This document shows, piece by piece, positions 16,770 to 25,920 of a stretch of 34,028 nt of DNA. Positions within the stretch are counted from its first letter, which is position 1; each line of letters starts with the position of its first letter. This DNA is from Cyclobacteriaceae bacterium (GTDB lineage Bacteria > Bacteroidota > Bacteroidia > Cytophagales > Cyclobacteriaceae): assembly GCA_012033595.1 (NCBI GenBank), contig JAAUQL010000067.1, positions 1 to 34,028 on the forward strand, given 5' to 3'. The notes beneath the pieces are model-generated. The model searched no databases. It was not told the DNA's origin and saw only the letters and a list, made by a program, of their open reading frames with translations. The position numbers and the translations under genes were made by a program.

Positions 16770-18103
16770 TGAATACAGCGTCACATCGATCCCGGTCAAC
16801 TACGGCAATTGTATTTCTGGGTATTATTGCCTTATTCATAATGATTTTTTGGGTTGCCAGGCAAAATTTATGGGAAAGTACATTTAATTCTTTATGGGCT
16901 TTTTCCTTTGCCATCATGATCATTATCATTATCAGATATGCTATTGTGGGTAAAGTATATCATCCTGTTGTGCTGCTGGGCAGTAGCTACATTTTGCTGC
17001 TAGGTGTAGGCTCTGTATTGTTTCCTTTGTTCCGCGGACGACCGTTAAATGACTATACCTTGAATTTGATCGGTCTCGGGTTTATTTCCTTAATCACTGG
17101 GATATTTCTCGTCGAAGCAATCGGACTGCCAAAGTCTGTCAACAAGCAGGAAACTAAGATTCGCTTCGTCGAGATTGTTTATATTTTCGCACTGCTGGGC
17201 CTTATTTCTACCTTATTGATGTTTCTGAGGTTCAAGGGTATTCCCATTTTAGCTGCCAATCCAAATGAAGCAAAGGTAAATTTTCTTGCAGGCAATGGCA
17301 TACTTAATCTCTTTTTTAAGGGAATGCCCATATTTGCCCTGGCCATGCTTTACGTACAATTTCATTCCGGAAAATCGCTTTTCCTGGCTCATATATATTG
17401 CATGCTGATAATCGGTTTTATTCTTGCGGCAGGTTATCGTTCTACGACCTTGATATCGCTGGGTGAATATGTATTCATGTACCTGATCCTTACCAAAAAG
17501 AAACTGAATATTCCTGCCATCATCATCACCATGGCAGTAGCCATTTTATTTCTGGCTTTTTTAGGCTCATATAGAAGAGGAAAACCGGGATTTTCCGGAG
17601 CGGTAGATGAGATTGATATCGTAGTTAATGCCAGACCCATGATGGTAGAACTCATAACAAGGAATTTTTCAACGCTCGATTTTTTTAAAGGAAGCCTTTA
17701 TTATAATGATTTTAAGCGGTTCTTGCCTGGCACACAAGTCAATGCCAATGTCGATTTAAAATTCGCAATTTTTCAGAATGCAGAGGCTATGCCTGAAATA
17801 GCAGGTGTTACTCCAAGTATAATCGGCGAAGCATATATGAATTTTGGCCAGACAGGCGTATTATGGGTAACATTGCTGACCGGCGCCATTTCCGGCATTT
17901 TTTATGTGAGTTTTCTTAAAAAGCAAAACTTCCTTCGCACTACATTATTTCTTACGCTTGTGTTTGGTCTGGCTGGGGGTATTCAATCCGGAATAGGATT
18001 GAAACTTATTCACTTAACTCAATTTTGGTTTTGGGTTATTGTAATAGGGGTGATAGTTGACAAAGAAAGCATAAATCAACACAATGAGTCGAAACAAAAT
18101 TAA
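16769..18103 (+). CDS. wzy: Wzy-type O-antigen/EPS polymerase
   Basis: A 444-residue integral membrane protein with about 11-12 hydrophobic helices and a larger loop in the C-terminal half ('PGTQVNANVDLKFAIFQNAE' and 'GVTPSIIGEAYMNFGQTGVL'). The E-x-x-x-N-F-G-x-x-G pattern is typical of oligosaccharide repeat-unit polymerases. Sequence conservation in this family is low, so the call rests on topology, this motif and the position between sulfotransferase and flippase genes. It would join flipped repeat units at the periplasmic face. Its start overlaps the stop of sulfotransferase 2 by 1 bp, and the next gene starts 20 bp before its end. Confidence 0.82.
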   Translation: MNTASHRSRSTTAIVFLGIIALFIMIFWVARQNLWESTFNSLWAFSFAIMIIIIIRYAIVGKVYHPVVLLGSSYILLLGVGSVLFPLFRGRPLNDYTLNLIGLGFISLITGIFLVEAIGLPKSVNKQETKIRFVEIVYIFALLGLISTLLMFLRFKGIPILAANPNEAKVNFLAGNGILNLFFKGMPIFALAMLYVQFHSGKSLFLAHIYCMLIIGFILAAGYRSTTLISLGEYVFMYLILTKKKLNIPAIIITMAVAILFLAFLGSYRRGKPGFSGAVDEIDIVVNARPMMVELITRNFSTLDFFKGSLYYNDFKRFLPGTQVNANVDLKFAIFQNAEAMPEIAGVTPSIIGEAYMNFGQTGVLWVTLLTGAISGIFYVSFLKKQNFLRTTLFLTLVFGLAGGIQSGIGLKLIHLTQFWFWVIVIGVIVDKESINQHNESKQN

Positions 18104-19181
18104 GTACTCGTTTATTATCCTCGCGATACTTTCAATCCAATTGATCTTCAGATCAGCATTTGGAGAGGAGCCTAAGGGCATTTATAGTTATGGTCTTGGA
18201 AGGAACTATATAAATTCTCCATCATTGCAACTGCCCTATATTGCTGGAATGACAGCAGCCTTTACCTGGCAAGAACTCGAACCTAAAGAAAACCAATATG
18301 ATTTTAATGGAATAATTGAGTTGCTGGATTGGGCAAAAAAGAATGACAAATTGCTAAATATAGTACTGGTTGCCGGAAATAAATCACCTGAATGGTTGTA
18401 CTCCAAAGACATAAACTCCATTACCTGGAAAAGAAGATGGAAAGAAGATCAGGCAAAAATGCACAATGAAGAATTTAACACTGAAAAGTCGCCGGTATTT
18501 TGGGACGATAAATACCTGGTTTTGTGGAAAGATTTAATTACTGCCCTTTCTGAAAAAATAGCTCAACATTCCGCCTTAGGTTACATCGTAATTACCGGAG
18601 CCACGCCAAAGGACTATACCACTGGAACAGTAATCAGATACGATGAAGATTGGAACAAAATCATTGAGCTGGGATATACACATGAACTACATCTTAAAGC
18701 ATGGAAATCGCTGATAGACCATTACATTGAGGTATTTAAAGATAATGATTTGGTATTGGCAGTCGGGCCTTTAAGGCCTGCCAGTGCCGATTTGCGGTTG
18801 TCCGAAGAGTTGATAGCCTATATTGTAGAGCATAAGTGGCTTAATGTATCGTTTGTTTCAGTTATACTCAATGATACCTGGTTTACTACCAGCAAAACCT
18901 GTATTCGCTTGAGGAACCTTTTAAAAGATGCTTCTTCGCATGGCCATTTTTTTGGGTATCAAATGAATTATAGCGTTCAAAGAATGAATGGTTTTAAAAA
19001 TGATTCCAATAAAATAATAAAAGATTTTGATAGATGCCTTGCAATAGCGATCGAGGATGGCGTTTCCTGGATCGAAGTCTGGCATCCGGATGTAATTCAA
19101 CCTAAAAGTACCGGAATTGCAAATCCCACGTTTAAAGAAGCCATCGAAAAAGCAACTACTAAGCGCTCAACGCAAAATTGA
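18084..19181 (+). CDS. Secreted glycoside-hydrolase-like TIM-barrel protein
   Basis: A 365-residue exported protein with an N-terminal hydrophobic signal (about residues 8-27, ending RSAFGEE). The body resembles clan GH-A barrels: 'TAAFTWQELEPKENQYDFNG' (59-78) is the usual W-x-x-[LI]-E-P strand-2 pattern, followed by 'NIVLVAGNKSPEWLYSK'. At the strand where these enzymes carry the NE acid/base the sequence reads VITGATPKD (169-177), without a glutamate. A possible nucleophile strand 'SWIEVWHPD' (328-336) retains a Glu. It may therefore be a non-catalytic binding protein or use a different acid. It starts inside the end of wzy, so it belongs to the EPS operon. Its end overlaps the convergent GT4 gene by 15 bp. 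Confidence 0.7.
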   Translation: MSRNKIKYSFIILAILSIQLIFRSAFGEEPKGIYSYGLGRNYINSPSLQLPYIAGMTAAFTWQELEPKENQYDFNGIIELLDWAKKNDKLLNIVLVAGNKSPEWLYSKDINSITWKRRWKEDQAKMHNEEFNTEKSPVFWDDKYLVLWKDLITALSEKIAQHSALGYIVITGATPKDYTTGTVIRYDEDWNKIIELGYTHELHLKAWKSLIDHYIEVFKDNDLVLAVGPLRPASADLRLSEELIAYIVEHKWLNVSFVSVILNDTWFTTSKTCIRLRNLLKDASSHGHFFGYQMNYSVQRMNGFKNDSNKIIKDFDRCLAIAIEDGVSWIEVWHPDVIQPKSTGIANPTFKEAIEKATTKRSTQN

Positions 19182-20435
19182 TTTTTTTGGCTTTTCCCTT
19201 TTTTTAGGTATGATTTCGCGGTAATGCGCCATGAGGTCTGCATAATACTGACTTGCACCAAAATTTTGATTCACAAAAGAAAATCCGTTTTCAATCATCA
19301 ATTGGTACTGGTCTTCTTTTAGTTGGAGAGCTTCATTAATTACTTGAATGAATTCCTCCTGCGAATTGCTCGTGAATTGTAAACCATTCTCTCCATGAGT
19401 TATCAATTCCGTCATTCCGCCAATTTTGGCAGCTACAGGAGGTGTTCCACACGCCATCGCTTCAATAAGAGTCAATCCAAAAGTCTCGTACGTAAGTGAA
19501 GGCAAAATGAGAAATTTTGCCTTTTGAAGATGTGGCATCAATTCATTTGGACTTAAAAATCCTAAAAGAACGATATTCTTCAAGCTATGCTGGCTGACAT
19601 ACTCCAATATTTCAGATTTCATTGGGCCATCTCCTGCCAAATACAATGGAACATCAGGAAAATTTTTCCAGGCTTCCAGCAAAAATTTAATTCCTTTTTC
19701 TCTCGATAATCGACCTACATAAATAAAGAAATCGCCTTTTTCCCTTCCTGGCGTGTATGCATCCAGGTTAACAAAGTTATATAGCTTGTATATTTTATCT
19801 GCCAGCTCAGGTTTGTACTGAATATGCTTATCCTCCACAAAACTACTTACGGCCAGAAAGCGATCAACGAAATGCTCGTATTTGTAAATGGTTTTCCTGA
19901 TCAAACTTTCAACTAAAGAAATCAAACTGTATTTAAATGAACTCTTGTTACATCGCTTCTTGAGTACATGAAAGGGATTTCCGGTTGAGGGACAAAGCTC
20001 ACAAACATTGTTGCCTGCATCCACCATCTGATACATCGGGCACAACATTTTATACTCATGCAGTGTCATTATGACCGGGATCTTATATTTCTTTAAGACA
20101 GGCAATATCGAGAACGTAAGCCGGCTTTGAAAGATATGAAGATGAGCTACATCCGGCTTTTCAACTTTGAGTAATCTACTCAACTTTCTTTTGGCATCTA
20201 GCGAATACAAATAATCTATAGTCCTTAAAATGCTATTAAGAAATGATGCAGAGTCATAGGGCTCAGTATATTTTACAAAATACTTGTCGTAAGCTGATGG
20301 ATAATTTTTAGGATGGACGGAGCTGAAATAAATAACCGCTTCACCATGCTTCGCTAGTAGTTCTCCAGTGTCTAAATACACCTTATCAGCCCCTCCGCGC
20401 AAATAATGAAAATTATTGATTTGTAGTATTTTCAC
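19167..20435 (-). CDS. GT4-family glycosyltransferase
   Basis: A 422-residue retaining GT-B glycosyltransferase. The N-terminus MKILQINNFHYLRGGADKVY contains the glycine-rich acceptor loop. A cysteine cluster at residues 132, 145, 148 and 162 ('LCPMYQ', 'CELC') is seen in one GT4 subgroup. The donor domain starts near 235 with 'YVGRLSREKGIKFLLEAW'. The EX7E motif is E317 to E325 (ETFGLTLIE) followed by AMACGTPPVAAKIGG. Donor and acceptor sugars cannot be told. It is the last gene of the minus-strand operon, 5 bp after the PIG-L gene. Its stop region overlaps that of the convergent plus-strand operon, so the two mRNAs share complementary ends. Confidence 0.92.
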   Translation of the reverse strand: MKILQINNFHYLRGGADKVYLDTGELLAKHGEAVIYFSSVHPKNYPSAYDKYFVKYTEPYDSASFLNSILRTIDYLYSLDAKRKLSRLLKVEKPDVAHLHIFQSRLTFSILPVLKKYKIPVIMTLHEYKMLCPMYQMVDAGNNVCELCPSTGNPFHVLKKRCNKSSFKYSLISLVESLIRKTIYKYEHFVDRFLAVSSFVEDKHIQYKPELADKIYKLYNFVNLDAYTPGREKGDFFIYVGRLSREKGIKFLLEAWKNFPDVPLYLAGDGPMKSEILEYVSQHSLKNIVLLGFLSPNELMPHLQKAKFLILPSLTYETFGLTLIEAMACGTPPVAAKIGGMTELITHGENGLQFTSNSQEEFIQVINEALQLKEDQYQLMIENGFSFVNQNFGASQYYADLMAHYREIIPKKREKPKKSILR

Positions 20436-20440
20436 GAGTA

Positions 20441-21235
20441 TTAGAAATGTAGCATATTGGCAATGGTGTATTTTTTCTGGTTGTCATGATATTTTTTATA
20501 GCTGATGATGCCCTCCACTGCTTGTTTAGATTTAGTTTCATGCATACTGTAAAGCAGCGTATTAATTAGAGGGATATTATTTTGCGAGCGGTAGTGCATG
20601 AGCGCTGTAGCCTTGCTTTTAATGGAGCTCACGTATTTGTATTCAGCATCGTGAATCGGAAAGGTGCACCACGTACTTCGGTAATATAGAATTCTTGTAT
20701 TTCTAAATTGCCGCACTACATTTTCGGTTGCCTGAGCAAGTATGGCATGATCTGGCGTATTGTCGTTGGGTGCGGTAGTTAAAACAAAATCATAGTTTCC
20801 CATCAAGTGTTTTTGAATCAATTCCTCAAGTTCATTTTGATGGTTATGCAGAAATCCGTCAGGCAGAGTATAATAAAATTTGCGATGAACAGATATGCCT
20901 TGCAGTGCTTTATTCGATTCTTCAGTCCTGATATCCGTAATATTTTTGATGAACTTACTTTTCAAACAATTTTTGCCGTCTGTTAAATAGATGATATCAA
21001 TTTTTTGCCGGTTGCTTTCTTGCTTGAGGAAACCATAAAGGCCAAGAACTTCATCATCAAAATGAGGTATCAGCAACAGTATTCTTTTTCCATCCTGGAA
21101 TAATGGCCTTGACAGGAGCAAGTCGTTGTACACTAAGGTGTACTTACGTACTAAGAAGTGCGTCCAAACAAATGAAGCGTATAGAGAAATGAAGAACGAA
21201 TTGGAATGAATTATGCCTTTCAAAAACTGTTTCAT
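20441..21235 (-). CDS. PIG-L (LmbE-type) family deacetylase
   Basis: A 264-residue zinc-dependent N-acetyl-sugar deacetylase. The metal site is PHFDDE (57-62) and the later ligand is in TPDHA (H163). 'IIYLTDGKNCL' and 'RTEESNKALQGI' are the usual family segments. A hydrophobic N-terminal part (about 10-28) precedes the domain and could anchor it to the membrane. Relatives remove acetyl from N-acetylglucosaminyl units on lipids, mycothiol precursors or antibiotics. Here, between two glycosyltransferase genes, it probably deacetylates an amino sugar of the repeat unit, leaving a free amine that could be N-sulfated (inference). Gaps are 5 and 25 bp, so it is operonic. Confidence 0.88.
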   Translation of the reverse strand: MKQFLKGIIHSNSFFISLYASFVWTHFLVRKYTLVYNDLLLSRPLFQDGKRILLLIPHFDDEVLGLYGFLKQESNRQKIDIIYLTDGKNCLKSKFIKNITDIRTEESNKALQGISVHRKFYYTLPDGFLHNHQNELEELIQKHLMGNYDFVLTTAPNDNTPDHAILAQATENVVRQFRNTRILYYRSTWCTFPIHDAEYKYVSSIKSKATALMHYRSQNNIPLINTLLYSMHETKSKQAVEGIISYKKYHDNQKKYTIANMLHF

Positions 21236-21260
21236 TCATTAAATATTACGAGCAGCCACT

Positions 21261-22396
21261 TTATGCAACCACAACAGTTGAATGTTGATCTTCCGTTTGC
21301 AATTGAACTTCAGGTTTAGAAAGGCTTTGAAACAACCTATCATATTGATCAGCTACTTTTGTCAAATTATGCGCTGACTGAATTTTGATTCTGTTGTTTT
21401 GTAATTTTTTAGTTTCTTTCGTCTTGTCCAAACTATTCACATATTCGGCCACGGAGCTCTTATCTGAGAAATAGTATCCATCATCTCCCAATAGTTGTCT
21501 ATTGCAGGTATTGTCGAGGGTACAAATCAGACTATTGGAGGCAATTGCTTGTAGCAAATGATGGTGGGTGCCGCCCAGCGAATCGTTATGAAAATAGATA
21601 TTTGAAAAGTAACGCAGGTTATTCATCATATCGGCATTGTCAGGAACTCCGATAAATTTGATGCGGTCATCACAAAATCTTTCTTTGAGAAGCAAACCAA
21701 ATTCAGAAAAGTAATTGCCAACAATAACCAAATCTCTATTGGTGTGGGTATCGCAAAAACCTTGAAGTATGGTTTCCAGATGGTGCCTGGGGGCTATGTC
21801 TGAAATGATCAGATCATAACCTAATGGTTTAAGGTCGTAATTGGAAACCAATGAGGCATTAGGTTTGTCAAAAATACCCGCAGCATTAGGAATGAGATAA
21901 AATGCAGTTTTAAATTTATTTGAGAAATACCTCTTAGTTTCCTCTGAGTCGCCTACAACGATATCGCTATAGCCGACGGCTATTTTTTCGGCAACTTTAA
22001 GGGCCATTTTCTCCATAATGGAATGAGCACTTCGTTCCGATTCGACGCCGTCCATTTTTGTGACGACGATGGAATTTCTTGGTAGTAGAAATTGGAAGAA
22101 AGCGGAATGGCTATATCCTAATTGTATAATGATATCAAAATTTCGATTCCGTGCATCAAGTATGCAGTTTAAGTCATAGAGTGCACGCCCAAAGGAACCA
22201 ACGTTTTTTCAGGATCAAATACATGAATGAGCTCAACACCTCGCCATTCCTTCTGTTGATAGGAATGATTGTGCGACGAATAGACACAGACTGAATATCC
22301 TTTTTGCACTAGTGCTTCTGAAAGAAAGCTTGCAAATATTTCTTTTTTCTGATAGTGTCCGGCGATACCTCGACTACCTAAAATGCCAATTCTCAT
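21261..22396 (-). CDS. DUF1972-type glycosyltransferase, with apparent frameshift
   Basis: A GT-B glycosyltransferase with an N-terminal DUF1972 domain. It begins MRIGILGSRGIAGHYQKKEI and 'VCVYSSHNHSYQQKEWRGVE', the family signature. The first frame stops near 22169. The rest resumes as 'ALYDLNCILDARNRNFDIII', 'NSIVVTKMDGVESERSAHS', 'AVGYSDIVVGDSEETKRYFS' and runs to 21261. Making the six-base A-run of the coding strand (22204-22209) into seven restores 'DPEKNVGSFGRALYDLN' and a 378-residue protein. Relatives are rhamnosyl- or other deoxyhexosyl-transferases in polysaccharide loci; the exact sugar is unknown. A 95-bp gap with a small TTACTT/AAGTAA hairpin (22425-22440) separates it from the upstream sulfotransferase. 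Confidence 0.88.
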
Positions 22397-22491
22397 GACT
22401 AGTGTGTTTATTTTTTTCGTTTTATTACTTATGCAAGTAAGTATTCAATTATGACATGAATCTGCTATTCCTATTAAGAAATTATTAAATG

Positions 22492-23487
22492 TCAGGTACA
22501 ATACCCGAGTTCGGCCATGAGATGTAGAAATGGTTTTTTTAATTTGGGATCTACCTCAAATTCGCGGACTGTGGCGTTTGGTCTTATGATTGTTTTGGCA
22601 TATTTCAATACCTTGTTATCTTTTGCTATTTCGGTATGGTCAAATATTTTATTAAGTGTCAATTCCGGTTCAAGGAGCAGGTCTTCGTATTTTATAAGCA
22701 TTGCATTATGGTCAGATTTAGATATTTTTAGCCCTTCCTTCATACTCAAATACCATTCAACCATCCCTTTGTCGCGTTGTGAGGTAATTCCCGCGAAATA
22801 TTGATGATATTGACCAAGTTCGTCATCAGCTTTTAAAACCTCGTCCAGCAGAATATCCCACTTTTTGTTATTCTTGCCCCACCAATCTTCCTTTTCGGTT
22901 CCATTGTTTTTTGATTTGGTTTTTGACCAGGTTTGTATAGACGATGCCGTGTTATAACCATTCCGGGCCAATATTATAAATTTGGCATCAGGAAAAATGG
23001 CTTTGACAAACTCCGTTCTAAATATTAGCTCCGGATATTTATCTACAACTCGGTGACGATTAGTGAACCAAAGATAAAATCCATAGATTTTCTCAAATTC
23101 TACAATCATCTGCTCGGTCGCATCTGATTTATCGAGCCGATATTTGGCCCCATTATCAGAATAATTGCCAACAAGATCCTCAAATGGGAAAATTGAGTGC
23201 CAAATTGCTTTTGGTTCATTGAGATACGCAAGTTCCTTATGGATGGAGAGCAAAATTCCCAAGAGGGTGGTGCCAGATCGGCCTGTTCCCAAAATGAAAA
23301 TTGGCTTTTCTACTTTTTGCAATCTTGGCAGTTTTTTCTCCATGGAAATCAAAGAAAATACGAGTGGATTAATCCATCTTCCAGAGGTCGTAACCGGTCT
23401 GCCTTCGAATAGAGAATAACTTAGTAGTCGCTCTATTGCCTTCGCAGGCTTTATTTTTATATAGTCTTTGTCCAGTTGGGCTATCAT
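22492..23487 (-). CDS. Sulfotransferase 3 (Sulfotransfer_3-like)
   Basis: A 331-residue sulfotransferase. The 5'-phosphosulfate loop 'ILGTGRSGTTLLGILLSIHK' begins at residue 65. The 3'-phosphate strand 'AKFIILARNGYNTASSIQTW' follows, with R-N-G in place of the more usual R-D/N-P. 'LIKYEDLLLEPELTLNKIFD' is the E-D-L segment. It belongs to a different branch from sulfotransferases 1 and 2 (GRSGTT rather than KSGT), as does its upstream neighbour. It lies 4 bp after sulfotransferase 4 in the minus-strand operon and has a ~60-residue N-terminal extension before the nucleotide site. The acceptor is unknown. Confidence 0.88.
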   Translation of the reverse strand: MIAQLDKDYIKIKPAKAIERLLSYSLFEGRPVTTSGRWINPLVFSLISMEKKLPRLQKVEKPIFILGTGRSGTTLLGILLSIHKELAYLNEPKAIWHSIFPFEDLVGNYSDNGAKYRLDKSDATEQMIVEFEKIYGFYLWFTNRHRVVDKYPELIFRTEFVKAIFPDAKFIILARNGYNTASSIQTWSKTKSKNNGTEKEDWWGKNNKKWDILLDEVLKADDELGQYHQYFAGITSQRDKGMVEWYLSMKEGLKISKSDHNAMLIKYEDLLLEPELTLNKIFDHTEIAKDNKVLKYAKTIIRPNATVREFEVDPKLKKPFLHLMAELGYCT

Positions 23488-23491
23488 TTCT

Positions 23492-24511
23492 TTAATTTTT
23501 TAATAAGGAAATTCTTTTGGTTAATGATTCTCTGATATTTTTCATCCTGTGCAGATTCAATATCAGAGAGGAACTTAGCTTAAAAGGAAAAGCCAATTTG
23601 CAGAAAAACAATCTCACTTTATTTGGTTTTACACCACACATTTCATAGCCCAGCCGATTCATTTCTTGCTGGCAAATGATTTGAGTCAGGAAAATTTCGC
23701 TCTTTGTCAGACCACCTGATCTCCAATTGCCGGTATTTTTCTGAATGCCCTGAAGATTTTTATCGGCTTTGTTAGAAGACCCCTTGAAGGCCACATTCAT
23801 CATTTTTTCGCTAAACTCAACACCAATAAAATCACATATTTTATGGAGCTCAATTTCAGGCTGGTAAATAAGCGACTCAAATTTTATCACCAAAACCGAG
23901 GGATGTTTTTCATGGGTGTCCAGAATTCTGAAATTCTCACGCCATAATCGTGAAATGGTAATTGGATGATAATTTATCCAAGATCTCAAACTTTCACTTA
24001 GAGGAATATTTTTTGCACCCAGAAACCTTCTTTTCCATTTGTATTTTTGGGAAAGTACTACGTCGCGCGGATCCCTGACCATTGCCAGAATTTTGGCATT
24101 TGGAATTAATTGTAAGATATCATCGATGTATAGAATGTTTCGGGGAGTTTGCTCACACGGGATACGCTTACCGTGTTTTTCAACTTCGTTTATCAAGAAT
24201 GTTTTGAAAACATCTATGCGCGATACCGTTTCTCTGACATTATCCTGGAGTGTGGCTTTTGCTTCGTCTCTAAACTTTTTGAAATCGTATTTTGATAAAT
24301 AGCCAGTGCTTTGGTTTTTAAGTAGCTGGGCATATAACATTTCTGCTTCCGAAGCATTAATGGTTTTGTTTTTGTCCTTAATTGACCAAAGCTGTTCAAA
24401 AAAGTGCAATTCTTCGAATGTAAAAATCTCATCATTCAGCCCTAAAATACGTCCCATCAGGGTGGTACCACTACGACTATTTCCGACAATAAATATGTAC
24501 GCTGTTTTCAT
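23492..24511 (-). CDS. Sulfotransferase 4 (Sulfotransfer_3-like)
   Basis: A 339-residue sulfotransferase. The 5'-phosphosulfate loop GNSRSGTT is at residues 10-17, directly at the N-terminus. The 3'-phosphate motif is 'ILAMVRDPRDVVLSQKYKWK', and 'VLVIKFESLIYQPEIELHKI' is the usual E-S/D-L segment. The C-terminal 'IQKNTGNWRSGGLTKSEIFL' resembles the family's substrate-closing loop. It sits between the glycosylphosphotransferase gene (6-bp gap) and sulfotransferase 3 (4-bp gap), so it is cotranscribed with the enzyme that starts the repeat unit. It may modify an early sugar (inference). Confidence 0.9.
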   Translation of the reverse strand: MKTAYIFIVGNSRSGTTLMGRILGLNDEIFTFEELHFFEQLWSIKDKNKTINASEAEMLYAQLLKNQSTGYLSKYDFKKFRDEAKATLQDNVRETVSRIDVFKTFLINEVEKHGKRIPCEQTPRNILYIDDILQLIPNAKILAMVRDPRDVVLSQKYKWKRRFLGAKNIPLSESLRSWINYHPITISRLWRENFRILDTHEKHPSVLVIKFESLIYQPEIELHKICDFIGVEFSEKMMNVAFKGSSNKADKNLQGIQKNTGNWRSGGLTKSEIFLTQIICQQEMNRLGYEMCGVKPNKVRLFFCKLAFPFKLSSSLILNLHRMKNIRESLTKRISLLKN

Positions 24512-24517
24512 TTCAGT

Positions 24518-25900
24518 TTAAAAAGCATTTTTCTCCCCAAGGATCATATTGATGATGGTGCGAAAAATTATTTTGATATCAAGTAAGAGATTCCAGTTTT
24601 CGATATACCACACATCGAAACTCACTCGCTCATACATCATTTTTTTGTCTAGTGGGCCTCGATATCCATTTACCTGTGCCCAGCCGGTAATACCAGGTTT
24701 TACGAATTGACGCACCATGAACTTGTTGATCATTTTCGAATATTCCTCTGTATGCGTAAGCATATGGGGTCTAGGCCCTATGAGCGACATATCTCCAATG
24801 AGCACATTGAATAGTTGCGGCAACTCATCCAGGTTGGTTTTTCTTAAAATTTTGCCAAGAGGTGTTATTCTATTATCGTTTTTCTGTGCCTGCAAGCTGT
24901 CGGATTCACGGTTGATGTACATACTCCTAAATTTGTAGCAATTAAAAACGATGCGGTCTTTCCCTGATCTCTTTTGTGTGAAGAGAATAGGCCCCCGTGA
25001 GCTAAGCATAATACCTAACCCGATCAATATAAAAAGTGGGAGAAAGCAGAGTAGGAGGGTACCTGATACTATCACATCGAAGGAACGCTTCAAAAACATA
25101 TTAAATGGTTGGGATAAAGGCTCGTATCTGAAAGAAAGCACTGCTGTATCGTAATAAAAATCCAGTTGCATCCGCTTATTTAAAAAGCCTCTAAAATCGG
25201 GAACGATTTTAAATCGAATCAAACTATTGTCCGCCAGTGTCCGCAATGATCTGATCATCTTTCTTTTGTGAAGTGGATATGCACAATACATTTCATCGAC
25301 ATGGTTTTCTTTAACATAGTGTTCTAAATCACTAATTTTCCCTAAAACCTTGCGACTTGGAATGCATTTTTCAGACTTATTGTGAAAAAAGCCCAGGAAT
25401 TGATAACCTGTTGATACATCAGAAAGAAAATAATTGGCCAATTGGTTGCCAATGGTGCCTTCGCCAACAATGATTACCTTTTTGAAATTGTAGCCTGCCT
25501 TTCGCAGTTTTTTCAAGATTATTATGCTCAATATTTTAATGGGAAAGAGGGTAATCCCCAGTAAAACATATCCCATAAAAATGATTTGCCGATATTGGTA
25601 AGTATCCTTCCAGAGAAAGATAACCACCACAATGATTGAAAAGTGAAAAATTATGGTTTTAAAGCTTCTGACTATGGTACTGTTTAGAATAGAAAACCTG
25701 GGGATTTGATAGAGTTTAAAATAAAAACTTAGCAGCAGCCATAGCGCATTTATAATTAACGCCAATATCCATTCATGAAAGTTCAGTGAGGTTGATTGGG
25801 GAACCTTTAGGATATATGACGAGACGAAACATAAGTTTAGTAAAACTAAATCTGTGAGCATCTGGACTCCCAGAAAATGAAAATGATGACTGTTTTTCAT
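24518..25900 (-). CDS. Undecaprenyl-phosphate glycosylphosphotransferase (WcaJ/PglC-type)
   Basis: A 460-residue polyprenyl-phosphate hexose-1-phosphate transferase that starts the repeat unit on undecaprenyl phosphate. Four N-terminal membrane helices (residues ~10-130) are followed by a CoA-binding-like domain ('KVIIVGEGTIGNQLANYFLS', 141-160) and a C-terminal catalytic domain with KRSFDVIVSG (271-280), a hydrophobic membrane hairpin, 'FTQKRSGKDRIVFNCYKFRS', DELPQLFNV (358-366), GPRP (375-378) and 'VKPGITGWAQVNGYRG'. The full WcaJ architecture fits a glucose-1-phosphate or galactose-1-phosphate transferase, but the sugar cannot be told. It follows the pentapeptide-repeat gene by 20 bp. Confidence 0.95.
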   Translation of the reverse strand: MKNSHHFHFLGVQMLTDLVLLNLCFVSSYILKVPQSTSLNFHEWILALIINALWLLLSFYFKLYQIPRFSILNSTIVRSFKTIIFHFSIIVVVIFLWKDTYQYRQIIFMGYVLLGITLFPIKILSIIILKKLRKAGYNFKKVIIVGEGTIGNQLANYFLSDVSTGYQFLGFFHNKSEKCIPSRKVLGKISDLEHYVKENHVDEMYCAYPLHKRKMIRSLRTLADNSLIRFKIVPDFRGFLNKRMQLDFYYDTAVLSFRYEPLSQPFNMFLKRSFDVIVSGTLLLCFLPLFILIGLGIMLSSRGPILFTQKRSGKDRIVFNCYKFRSMYINRESDSLQAQKNDNRITPLGKILRKTNLDELPQLFNVLIGDMSLIGPRPHMLTHTEEYSKMINKFMVRQFVKPGITGWAQVNGYRGPLDKKMMYERVSFDVWYIENWNLLLDIKIIFRTIINMILGEKNAF

Positions 25901-25920
25901 CTCAGCTTTTTAGCTTAAAA

